Of a stretch of DNA of 14,649 nucleotides, positions 1 through 6,880 are shown in pieces. The stretch spans positions 1 through 14,649 of the forward strand of contig DJSP01000083.1 in assembly GCA_002438065.1 (NCBI GenBank), read 5' to 3'. A program made the translations under genes and the position numbers. Below the pieces are notes generated by a model. It did not search any database, was not told the origin of the DNA, and worked only from the letters and a program-made list of their open reading frames with translations. Position 1 is the stretch's first letter. The number at the start of each line of letters is the position of its first letter. The stretch is from Caryophanales bacterium UBA6331. Lineage in GTDB: Bacteria; Bacillota_I; Bacilli_A; RF39; UBA660.

Positions 1-2
1 CC

Positions 3-897
3 TTATCTGGGCGCACAATTGCAATATTATTGTAAATGTTTCGAGGAAATACCTTTTTTAGAATATGTAATATAATTTTCTATTTCTAAAATTAACTCAT
101 TAACTTCACTTAAATTATATTTACCATCAATACTGTATTTTCCATCTGGTACTTGTTTAAGTATTAAATTGTTATCTTTTGCAAATTTAATATATGAATT
201 TTTACTATCAGTTACTAAAATGGAATTTTCACATATTTTTCCACCTAATGCTTTTTCTATCATATTACTAGATGCAGAGTCATTACCGACAACTTTAATT
301 ATAATGTTATCGGATTCATCTATTGCTACTACAACACAAGTCAATTCATTATTAATGCCAACTTTTAGATTTTGCGAACCACTATTGTCTAGTATCTCTT
401 GGCATATCTTTATGTTTAGTACCTTTAAAACTAATTCTAAAATACTTTTCGTCCTCTTGAACTACACCTTTTAATTTAACGATATTATATGTTTCTTCTA
501 AGGCTTTAAATAATTTTATTTCTAAATAATATGCTTGTGTTTTTGACATCCTTGTTTGTTTACTTATCTCTATTATCGGCTTAATATCTAATAGGCATTT
601 TATGAATTCTTTTAGTTGCCAATACTTTATTCTACTATGATAGAGTATAGTATTTGTTGTTATAGAAAACGACTTATTACAATTTTTGCATAAATATCGT
701 TGAGTTCCATTTTTATGACCATTTCTTTTTATACTAATAGATTTACAAGTAGGACATTTTATTTTTAATTCACTTTTCTGGCAATCTTGGTTAGTTAATC
801 TATCATTAATCTTTTGCGTAAATAATTTATTAGTAAACTCTATTATCTTTTTTAAATCATTAGGATTTAATTGCTCTAAATAATTTTCTAAATTCAT
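3..897 (-). pseudogene. IS1595-like DDE transposase, frameshifted and with a premature stop
   Basis: The reading frame from 897 gives an IS1595-type N-terminus. It has a zinc ribbon (CPTCK near residue 49, CKNC near 70), then a helix-turn-helix region (SKQTRMSKTQAYYLEIKL) and the start of the catalytic domain (VVQEDEKYF, first Asp). It stops at 382. The rest continues in another frame: SGSQNLKVGINNEL, then VVVAIDES, then ILVTDSKN (second Asp), then KKGISSKHLQ, stopping with TAA at 27-29. Joining the frames by one base near position 390 restores a continuous family-like protein. Related transposases usually continue past KHLQ with another Gln-Tyr. Here the TAA sits where CAA would fit, and reading through it ends at TAA 3-5. 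Two lesions mean it is very probably dead. There is no room for a left terminal repeat between its start (897) and the IS200 right-end hairpin (905-927). Family assignment is from motif memory, not a search. Confidence 0.8.
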
Positions 898-904
898 AAT
901 AAAT

Positions 905-927
905 AACCACGCCTAAAAGACGTGGTT
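905..927. repeat. Right-end palindrome of the IS200-like element
   Basis: AACCACG (905-911) and CGTGGTT (921-927) form a perfect 7-bp stem around a 9-base loop, 83 bp past the tnpA stop. Its position and form fit the subterminal hairpin that TnpA binds at the right end of IS200/IS605 elements. Confidence 0.7.
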
Positions 928-1009
928 TTCACATGGCCTATAAGGCCCTAATATCTACAAGCCCACAAATGAAGGCTTCCTTTCACTTTGTTCAAGGCCC
1001 ATGTAATGA

Positions 1010-1481
1010 CTACTTTAGCATACCCTTAAAAGGGTTTTCATATTCTTTCTTTGTTAACTTATCTTCCATTTTATCTTCATTTTCTTGTTCTCTTATATAT
1101 TTTCTTATCGTTGCTTCATTTAGTCCTACCGTACTAACATAATATCCTGTTGCCCAAAAATTTCTGTTTCCAAATTTATATTTTAAGTTTGAATGTTTTT
1201 CAAATATCATGAGAATACTTTTTCCTTTTAAATATCCCATAAAATATGAAACACTCATCTTTGGTGGTATTTCCAACAACAAATGAACATGATCTGGCAT
1301 CATATGTCCTTCTAATATTTCTACGCCTTTCCATTGACAAAGTTGTTTTATTATTTCTTGAATATCTTTTCTTAATTTATTATATATTACCTTTCTTCTA
1401 AATTTTGAGAATTAAAAATTTTGGGATAAAAACTATATGATACTTGCACATATACTTTGTATGTGATAAACTCTTAGCCAT
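1010..1481 (-). pseudogene. tnpA: IS200-type Y1 (HUH) transposase, disrupted by a 16-bp insertion
   Basis: ATG at 1481 begins MAKSLSHTKYMCKYHIVFIP, the conserved IS200 TnpA start. That frame then stops at TAG about six codons later. The remainder, RRKVIYN and IQEIIKQLCQWKGVEILEGH, runs in another frame up to the HUH motif HVHLLL and the Tyr segment GYYVSTVGLNEATIRKYI, ending with TAG at 1010-1012. Removing the 16 bases at 1400-1415 rejoins the two parts exactly at PKF-RRKV and gives 151 residues, the normal family length. The insert repeats the octamer CAAAATTT that precedes it, so it looks like a partial tandem duplication. The TnpA family cuts and joins single-stranded ends through its Tyr nucleophile. 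This copy should give only a peptide of about 27 residues, or an N-terminally truncated product starting at the internal Met near 1303. Confidence 0.88.
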
Positions 1482-1547
1482 AACCATCTCTCATTCCATG
1501 CTTAATATTGGGCCTGAATAGCCAATATTGTAGCATGAGAGATGGTT
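1482..1547 (-). promoter_or_regulatory. Long leader hairpin covering the tnpA translation start
   Basis: AACCATCTCTCAT (1482-1494) pairs perfectly with 1535-1547, and inside it AATATTGG (1504-1511) pairs with 1522-1529. On the minus strand the 3' arm ends directly before the ATG at 1481 and contains GAGAGATGG, the only purine-rich stretch that could serve as ribosome binding site. Folding would hide it. In well-studied IS200 copies a 5' hairpin represses transposase translation and blocks read-through from outside. The same role is inferred here. Confidence 0.68.
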
Positions 1548-1571
1548 TTATTGCTGAAAGCATTTTAACTC

Positions 1572-1590
1572 CCACTAGCATAGCTAGTGG
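1572..1590. repeat. Left-end palindrome of the IS200-like element
   Basis: CCACTAGC (1572-1579) and GCTAGTGG (1583-1590) form a perfect 8-bp stem with a 3-base loop. This is the probable subterminal TnpA-binding hairpin. On the plus strand it is followed by six T residues (1591-1596), so it could also stop transcription entering from that side. Confidence 0.68.
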
Positions 1591-1596
1591 TTTTTT

Positions 1597-1619
1597 GTTG
1601 CTTGCCCTTTGCAAGCAAC
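1597..1619. repeat. Perfect hairpin at the IS200/pseudogene junction
   Basis: GTTGCTTGC (1597-1605) and GCAAGCAAC (1611-1619) form a perfect 9-bp stem with a 5-base loop. It lies exactly where the degraded GT-C reading frame ends, with the TAG stop at 1619-1621 made by its last base. It is either the outermost part of the IS left end or part of the target site. The sequence alone does not decide. Confidence 0.6.
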
Positions 1620-2336
1620 TATCCCTTAGACTTAATAAAAAGAGACGAAAAATTTAACACCGTACTAGTATATTCACTAGTTTGATTAAAGTATACAAAT
1701 AATAATTCTATTAAAGGCTTTCCAGCAATAATGGCGGGAACGCACATTACTATATCAGTAATTGGTATTAAAAAGAAATGCAAAATTGAATATTTATTAT
1801 TCATAACATATAAAACAATATATAATGGCATTATAAACATGAATTGCAATTTAAAACCAAAGGCAATTCCTAAAAAAAAAATGAAGGCATATATTTTTTT
1901 TATTAAATATAATAATGATAAAATCACAAAACTTTAATATATTGAATCGCATTATCCCATAAAGTTCTATTAAGTATTACTGATGATAAAATAGTACTAC
2001 ACAATAAGTTAAAAAAGCATAAAAGTTCTTATTCTTAGGAATAATTTCTTTTACTAAAGATGCACTAGCAAATGCAAGTACAAAATCAAAAGATACCGAA
2101 ACTATTTTTATAGAATATAATGAATTTACCGGAATACAAGTTAATAAACTTATTATTATCATAAATGGTGAATTATAATCTCCTAGATAATTTTTTAAAG
2201 CCCAAAATCCACCATTATCCTTTAAATAATTAAACCATACTTTTAAAAACACTAAATAATCGCCAGACTCAAATCTTAATAAACTAAGCCTTATTAATAA
2301 TGCCAAAATACTTATTACTATAACACCTAATAACAT
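1619..2336 (-). pseudogene. Degraded GT-C type membrane glycosyltransferase (Gpi18/mannosyltransferase-like), truncated at the IS200 end
   Basis: Two separate reading frames (2336-1977 and 1927-1619) are pieces of one membrane protein. The first holds a transmembrane start and the loop RLSLLRFESGDYLVF with a candidate catalytic Asp. It continues to IKIVSVSFDF and LTYCVVLF, then stops. In the next frame the protein continues as SSVILNRTLW. A second shift leads to CDSIY, a stop (TAA) and then SFVILSLLYLIKK and FGFKLQFMFIMPLY. I therefore count at least two frameshifts and at least one nonsense codon between about 1930 and 2000. The reading frame ends at the IS200 boundary and the missing C-terminal half is not found on the other side. 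It follows the intact 511-residue GT-C gene with 19 bases between them. Family resemblance (COG5542-like GT-C enzymes, which use lipid-linked sugars on the outer membrane face) is from motif memory. Confidence 0.78.
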
Positions 2337-2355
2337 ATAATGTTTTTCACAAAAT

Positions 2356-3891
2356 TCAATTATCTTTTTTTAAATTTAAAAATTTTTTATCATCTACTTT
2401 CTCTTTTAAATTATTATAAAAATCAACTATTATTAAAATAAATATAGGAATATAATTAAATATATATCTACTACGGTTTTCCCAAAACAGAAAAAATATA
2501 CTTAATCCAATTATTGAAAATTTTATATAATCAAATCCATTATTTTTTTTAATATTAAATAAAGAGCTCATTATTAATATAAGTATAAATGAGTACTGTA
2601 TTCCTTGAGTAAATCCTCTAAAAACACAAACATATTTTGAATTAGTAAACAATAATTTATATAAAAAGCTGTTTTTATGATTTGAATGTAAACTCAATTT
2701 TATATTACTAAAGTAGAATCCATCAGTCCAAGTATTTTCTGATTTTTTTATCAAATATTTGATATAACCATCTATCCCCATTTTATTTATTCTATTTTTA
2801 GTCTCCATTAGATTAAAATTTACTGCATCTTTACCAGTAGAAAAACTTTCGGTTAATTTGTAATCACTTTCATTATATCCTCCATAACTATTACGATCTG
2901 AATTATCATGATTAATATCTTCAACACCCATCATTATCCAATGAGTAAAAGGAATAGAACCATAATTGTTAACTTGAAACTGAAATTTATGATTATTTAC
3001 AATCGTAATATTAAACAATAATTCACAAACAATTAAAACTAATAAGCTAATGCTTATATTAACTATTTTAAACATTTTAAACTTAATTATAAAATAATCA
3101 ATTAGTAAAGCAAGAAAAATAATTAATGTAGTAATTTTTAACTCTTTTCCCAAAAATAGTAAAAAACCAATTAATACAAATATTATAATATTTCTCTTAG
3201 ATAAAGTGTTTTTATCATCTATTAAATTAAACAAAAATACGAACCCAACAGGAATAAATAACGATATAGTATCAGAATAAACTATTGGTGTATAAAGAAA
3301 TAATGGCAAAAAAAAGAAAGTTAAAATTAATCCAAAAAAAGCATTTTTAGAATTATAAATTTTTCTAATGACCAGAAATAATAAAAGTAACGCCAAATCA
3401 ATAAATATAATATTCATAATATAAACAGAATAAATTGCATTAATAGAAAAAATTGAACCAATTTTAATAAATATAACCTCCAAAACAAATAGTAATATGT
3501 TATTAGGAAAAAATTGAAAATATTTTGGATAAGAATTTATATCTCGAACACCAGTATAAACAAATGACCTTGCATTTGAAAATACAACTCCAAAATCCCA
3601 ACCGGGAGATACAGATAGTTGTTTCAATACAATTATTTGTAAAAATGAAACAAGTGCAAAATAAACTAATAAGTATATAATTTCTAGTTTTTTTGAAAAT
3701 ATATTTTTTCTCTTGCTAAACAACCAATAAAAAAACGTCCAAATAATTAAAGTAAAACCTAAAAATAGTAAACTTAAAAAAATATCATCATGATAATAAA
3801 CACTTGAATCATTAATAAAAGAAAAAATGAAAAGTATAACGAAAAATAAAAAAATAAATATTTGAATTAATTTATTAATTACCTTTTCCAT
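2356..3891 (-). CDS. Intact GT-C-fold membrane glycosyltransferase, family 39/TIGR03766-like
   Basis: The product has 511 residues with about ten to twelve hydrophobic segments, so it is a polytopic membrane protein. A large soluble loop of about 120 residues lies around 300-420. After the third segment comes SPGWDFGVV with Asp99, placed where GT-C enzymes keep the catalytic or metal-binding Asp of the first outer loop. Other recognisable stretches are YFQFFPNNILLF (near 124), YSDTISLF (205), IPFTHWIMMG (313-322), ENTWTDGFYF (385) and WENRSRYIFNYIPIF (470-484). This set resembles the family described as XrtG-associated glycosyltransferase (TIGR03766) of Gram-positive bacteria, but no exosortase gene is in the window. 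GT-C enzymes move sugars from polyprenyl phosphate to acceptors outside the membrane. The start at 3891 has only a weak upstream GGAAA. Its neighbours on both sides are pseudogenes, so it may be a functional orphan or the next to decay. Confidence 0.75.
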   Translation of the reverse strand: MEKVINKLIQIFIFLFFVILFIFSFINDSSVYYHDDIFLSLLFLGFTLIIWTFFYWLFSKRKNIFSKKLEIIYLLVYFALVSFLQIIVLKQLSVSPGWDFGVVFSNARSFVYTGVRDINSYPKYFQFFPNNILLFVLEVIFIKIGSIFSINAIYSVYIMNIIFIDLALLLLFLVIRKIYNSKNAFFGLILTFFFLPLFLYTPIVYSDTISLFIPVGFVFLFNLIDDKNTLSKRNIIIFVLIGFLLFLGKELKITTLIIFLALLIDYFIIKFKMFKIVNISISLLVLIVCELLFNITIVNNHKFQFQVNNYGSIPFTHWIMMGVEDINHDNSDRNSYGGYNESDYKLTESFSTGKDAVNFNLMETKNRINKMGIDGYIKYLIKKSENTWTDGFYFSNIKLSLHSNHKNSFLYKLLFTNSKYVCVFRGFTQGIQYSFILILIMSSLFNIKKNNGFDYIKFSIIGLSIFFLFWENRSRYIFNYIPIFILIIVDFYNNLKEKVDDKKFLNLKKDN

Positions 3892-3963
3892 ATAAACAAC
3901 TACTTTCCAATAAAATAATTATAACAAAAAAAATTTTTACAGTAAAGAATAAATAAACACACC

Positions 3964-3980
3964 TGAAAACGTAGTTTTCA
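3964..3980. repeat. Short perfect palindrome in the gap upstream of the GT-C gene
   Basis: TGAAAAC (3964-3970) and GTTTTCA (3974-3980) form a 7-bp stem with a 3-base loop. It has no T-run suited to a terminator. The 210-bp gap 3892-4101 otherwise shows only a 62-residue hydrophobic frame without a ribosome binding site. Function unknown. Confidence 0.35.
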
Positions 3981-4101
3981 AATGAAATATAAGACCATAA
4001 TACTATGGTAATCGCATAAAAATATAAAACAAAAAATGACATAATAATCTTTAAAATATGCAAATTTTCATGTATTCTTATAATATAAGTAACGGGATAA
4101 T

Positions 4102-4639
4102 ATGAAATCGTTATTTAATCATTTTGAAATATTAGAGGAAGAAAACATGAATTAATTAATATATTAATTATGACTATTTATGGAATATTGAATGGATAGA
4201 CAATATGGCTGACTTTTTATTCGTTCATAGAGATTATTTTATAAAATTATTAGATTTAGAAAATGGAACTCTATCACATGATACTTTATCAAGAGTCTTC
4301 TCAATTGTTGATAGTCAAAAATTTTTAGAAATATTTATCGAATGGATTAACGAAATTATTAAATATAATGGAATTCATATGAGTATTGATGGCAAAGCGA
4401 TTAAAAGTGCCCGTGATGCTATTAATGGTGGCAATACACCTTATATTGTTTCTGCTTTCTTAAGTGATATCGGAATTTCTGTTTGTCAAGTTAAGGTTAA
4501 TGATAAATCTAATGAAATAATCGCTATTCTAGAACTTATTAATATATTAGATATTAAAGAAAAAATGACAAGATATACAAATAATTTCAAAAATATTGAA
4601 AATCATATATTCAATGTCATTCCTTATACTTCCATATAG
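4102..4639 (+). pseudogene. ISAs1-family transposase remnant, three frames, C-terminus lost
   Basis: This is the only gene remnant on the plus strand. ATG at 4102 begins MKSLFNHFEILEEENMN and stops at 4153. The next frame (4155-4196) gives INILIMTIYGILNG. A third frame from 4193 gives WIDNMADFLFVHRDYF and runs to 4639. Together these reconstruct the N-terminal part of an ISAs1-type transposase (DUF4372-like head, SHDTLSRVFS, then MSIDGKAIKS with the first catalytic Asp, IVSAFLSD, and SNEIIAILELINILDIK). The usual TIDAMGxQ segment with the second Asp is absent, and the tail NNFKNIENHIFNVIPYTSI only loosely resembles the later HGRIE region, so an internal deletion is likely. At least two frameshifts, in-frame stops and about half the usual length show it is dead. 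No terminal inverted repeats were recognised. Confidence 0.75.
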
Positions 4640-4688
4640 ACTTATTATATTTTTATGCAATTACCATAAAACTTAATAAAATAATTTT

Positions 4689-4980
4689 CTATAATTCTTT
4701 TTTTAATAAATCATCCAGAATAATATATCTAGGTCTTGCTTTAGCAACACTATAAATCTAATCAACATATTTTCCAATTATTCCAAGTTATAACATTTTA
4801 ATACCATCTAGTAGCCATAAATAGCATGCAATAAATTTACATCTTTCAACCAAATCTTTTTTATTAAGCAATAAATAAATACTACAAAACTTATCATACA
4901 AATAAATATTTCTAAATCGATAATTATTTTTATTATAAATAATGATAATATAAATCGATTCTTTAATACTGCAAATTTTT
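4689..4980 (-). pseudogene. C-terminal remnant of a GtrB/DPM1-like polyprenyl-phosphate glycosyltransferase
   Basis: No long frame exists here, but minus-strand translation shows the tail of a GT2 enzyme of the GtrB/DPM1 type. From about 4920 it reads DLEIFICMISFVVFIYCLIKK, resembling the first C-terminal membrane helix. A frameshift follows, then KDLVERCKF and WLLDGIKML, a stop (TAA 4788-4790), LGIIGKYVD, a stop (TAG 4758-4760), and IYSVAKARPRYIILDDL, ending at TAG 4689-4691. The pattern GGIQLL-x-LGIIGEYIGRIYxExKxRPxYII is typical of this family, which charges undecaprenyl phosphate with a sugar for GT-C enzymes. The catalytic N-terminal domain is missing because the intact gmhA gene ends at 4990, immediately upstream. 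The remnant probably once served the neighbouring GT-C genes. No convincing terminator for the heptose operon was seen in this stretch. Confidence 0.65.
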
Positions 4981-4989
4981 TTATAAATT

Positions 4990-5625
4990 CTAATTAAAAA
5001 AATAATTTTCTAACATTAAGCATAAACAATGATAAACTGGCAAATGCAATTCTTGTATTTTAAAAGTTCTAGTCTCTGGAACTTTTATTGTTACATCAGC
5101 TATAGATGACAAATCACTATCATTTTTTCCAGTTAGACCAATAACCTTCATTCCCTTAGCCTTTGCTACTATAGCTGCCATAACAATATTTTTAGAATTT
5201 CCAGACGTAGATATTCCCCAAAAAACATCTTTTTGTTGACCATACCCTAAAACTTGTTGAGCAAATAAGACATATGGATTAACATCATTTAAAAAGGCTG
5301 TATTTAGACTTTCATGATTATTTAATGATATAGTAGGCAAAGCACCTTGCAACGAATCAACAAGAACCATACCATACTTCTCATTCTTAATAATCTCATT
5401 ATAAACTTCGTTTTCGATTGGTCTTCTTAATTCAAATGACTTCATTAATTCACCTACAATATGATTGGAATCAGAAGCCGAACCACCATTACCAGCAACC
5501 AACATTTTATGATTACTTTTATATGTTTCAACTATAATTTCAAATGCTTCATTAATATCATTCTTACATTCCTTAAGAATGGGATATCTTTCAATTAATT
5601 CTTCTAAGACTTCTTGACTTTTCAT
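4990..5625 (-). CDS. gmhA: Sedoheptulose 7-phosphate isomerase (phosphoheptose isomerase)
   Basis: The enzyme converts sedoheptulose 7-phosphate to D-glycero-D-manno-heptose 7-phosphate, the first step of heptose nucleotide synthesis, in the cytosol. The 211-residue product has a single SIS domain. AGNGGSASDSNH (44-55) and the phosphate-binding ISTSGNSKN (138-146) are the family signatures. QELHLPVYH (191-199) supplies the conserved His/Glu active-site and zinc-ligand region. Length is slightly above the usual 190-200. The start at 5625 lies 35 bp inside the end of the HddC-GmhB gene with only a weak GTGAG upstream, which suggests translational coupling. It is the last gene of the operon. The gtrB remnant begins at once after the stop, marking a junction between two histories. 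SIS paralogues exist, but the neighbouring hddA and gmhB make the heptose role secure. Confidence 0.93.
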   Translation of the reverse strand: MKSQEVLEELIERYPILKECKNDINEAFEIIVETYKSNHKMLVAGNGGSASDSNHIVGELMKSFELRRPIENEVYNEIIKNEKYGMVLVDSLQGALPTISLNNHESLNTAFLNDVNPYVLFAQQVLGYGQQKDVFWGISTSGNSKNIVMAAIVAKAKGMKVIGLTGKNDSDLSSIADVTIKVPETRTFKIQELHLPVYHCLCLMLENYFFN

Positions 5626-6880
5626 TTTTTAACTCACTTTCTACACAATCTAATAAATCACAATTATCATTAGTTAAATAAAACGGAATGCCCAAATTAC
5701 TAGCTAATTTTTCATCTAAATCAGTATCTCCTATAATAAAAGACTTGCTTAAGTCAATATTAAAATCTTTAACTGCCCTTTCTACTAACCCCGTATTAGG
5801 CTTACGACAATTACATTTTATTTTCAAGGCTTTAATTTCACCAGTATAACCAGAATCAGGATGATGTGGACAATAATATATAGCATCAACATATGCACCA
5901 TCTTGTCCCAATAAAGTTTCCATTTTATTATGAATAATTTTTAATTCCTGTTCATTAATTTCTCCACGCGCTATAACTGGCTGATTTGTTATAACAATAA
6001 CCAAATAACCTTTTTCATTAAGAATTTTTATAGCCTCAGAGACATTAGGACGTAATTCAAAATCATCAACATTGCGTAAAAATCCAACATATTTATTAAT
6101 AGTACCATCACGATCCAAAAAAGCAACTTTTTGTTTAACAGCTAAACTTTTTTTAACATTTATACCATCCATTAAATCTCTAGAAACTTGATAATATCTC
6201 TCCGGTGTTCCCATATCTTTTATATACTCTGGTGTCTTGTATGCTATTAATTTTTTTTCTTTTACTAATGGCTTTAATATATCATTATCCAAACTAATTT
6301 TAATCGGACTAGATACAAAATCTAGTAATTTGCTAGATAAAATATGAATTCCAGCATTGACTTGATTTTGATAAAATAAAGGTCTCTCATTCTTACCCAA
6401 CCAATTAATTACACAATTATCAGAATCTGTTACTATTAATGAGGAATCAAATGGGTGAGAATTAGGATGAGTACAAATACATGCCAAAGAATGAGAATTT
6501 TCAAAATATTTTATAAAGCGCTCAAAATCTATATTGAATACAATATCTCCATTTAATAAAATGAAATAATCAGATTTAATCATATTTTTAAGATAATAGA
6601 ATGATCCAGCAGTTCCAAGAGGTTTTTCTTCAATAACATATCTTATATTTACATCAAAACGTTTACCATCCTTAAAATAATCAGTTATTTTATCAGCTTT
6701 ATAGCCAACCACCATAATAATATCATCTAAACCATATTGTTTTAAATTTTCAATTTGATGATAAAGAATCGGAAAACCATTTATCTCAATCATCGGCTTT
6801 GGAACATCACTATTTATTGATGAAATCCTAGTTCCAAAGCCACCCGCCATTATTACTACTGTTGGTTTATTATTTTTCAT
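5591..6880 (-). CDS. hddC-gmhB: Fused heptose 1-phosphate guanylyltransferase (HddC) and heptose 1,7-bisphosphate 7-phosphatase (GmhB)
   Basis: Two enzymes are joined in 429 residues. Residues 1-235 are a sugar-phosphate nucleotidyltransferase with AGGFGTR (12-18), a VPKPM lysine motif (26-30) and LLNGD (108-112, metal-binding Asp). Residues 250-415 are a HAD-IIIA phosphatase with FLDRDGT (254-260), ITNQP (297-301), GmhB zinc ligands CPHH (337-340) and CNC (356-358), and IGDTDLDE (383-390). Together they remove the 7-phosphate from heptose 1,7-bisphosphate and attach GMP from GTP, so the third and fourth pathway steps act on one chain. GDP rather than ADP is inferred from the HddA partner. 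An in-frame ATG at 6910 would add ten residues that lie inside the hddA end. I chose 6880 because the family starts just before VVIMAGG. It overlaps hddA by 11 bp. In many species the two domains are separate genes. Confidence 0.9.
   Translation of the reverse strand: MKNNKPTVVIMAGGFGTRISSINSDVPKPMIEINGFPILYHQIENLKQYGLDDIIMVVGYKADKITDYFKDGKRFDVNIRYVIEEKPLGTAGSFYYLKNMIKSDYFILLNGDIVFNIDFERFIKYFENSHSLACICTHPNSHPFDSSLIVTDSDNCVINWLGKNERPLFYQNQVNAGIHILSSKLLDFVSSPIKISLDNDILKPLVKEKKLIAYKTPEYIKDMGTPERYYQVSRDLMDGINVKKSLAVKQKVAFLDRDGTINKYVGFLRNVDDFELRPNVSEAIKILNEKGYLVIVITNQPVIARGEINEQELKIIHNKMETLLGQDGAYVDAIYYCPHHPDSGYTGEIKALKIKCNCRKPNTGLVERAVKDFNIDLSKSFIIGDTDLDEKLASNLGIPFYLTNDNCDLLDCVESELKNEKSRSLRRIN

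Larger units (their letters stand above)
900..1619 (-). mobile_element. IS200/IS605-superfamily element (IS200-like, about 710 bp), probably inactive
   Basis: Between a degraded membrane glycosyltransferase gene (right) and an IS1595 transposase (left) lies a block with the layout of IS200. Reading on the minus strand it has a left-end palindrome (1572-1590), a long leader hairpin (1482-1547), a Y1 HUH transposase gene (1481-1010), and a right-end palindrome (905-927). The distance of roughly 700-720 bp matches the usual size of this group. There are no terminal inverted repeats or target duplication, as expected for peel-and-paste HUH transposition. The boundaries are approximate, within about 10 bp at the left end and 8 bp at the right end, because the cleavage sites cannot be fixed without an empty site. 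The transposase is frameshifted, so the copy could move only with TnpA supplied in trans. Confidence 0.82.

Noticed and set aside
344..382. Programmed frameshifting of the IS1595 transposase
   Set aside because: No slippery heptamer is obvious near 390, the family is normally a single frame, and a second premature stop lies at 27-29, so simple decay is the better explanation.
169..474. Plus-strand open frame of 101 residues
   Set aside because: It lies antisense to the IS1595 transposase catalytic domain, and AT-rich complement explains its hydrophobic composition.
933..1142. Plus-strand open frame of 69 residues
   Set aside because: It is the complement of the tnpA 3' end and IS200 right end. 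It has no ribosome site, and the minus-strand frame has clear HUH transposase motifs.
1619..1927. The 102-residue frame as an independent gene
   Set aside because: It begins in mid-protein at a GTG without a ribosome site and continues the 119-residue frame upstream. Both are parts of one broken gene.
1731..1937. Plus-strand open frame of 68 residues
   Set aside because: It is antisense to the GT-C pseudogene, whose minus-strand reading matches a membrane glycosyltransferase.
3875..4063. Minus-strand 62-residue hydrophobic frame overlapping the GT-C start
   Set aside because: There is no ribosome binding site and no recognisable motif. Any AT-rich non-coding DNA gives such frames. It could be a decayed membrane gene, but that cannot be supported.
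4915..4960. AATCGAT / ATCGATT inverted repeat as a terminator for gmhA
   Set aside because: The stem is only 7 bp with a loop of about 32 bases and no adjacent T-run on the minus strand. It lies inside the gtrB remnant.
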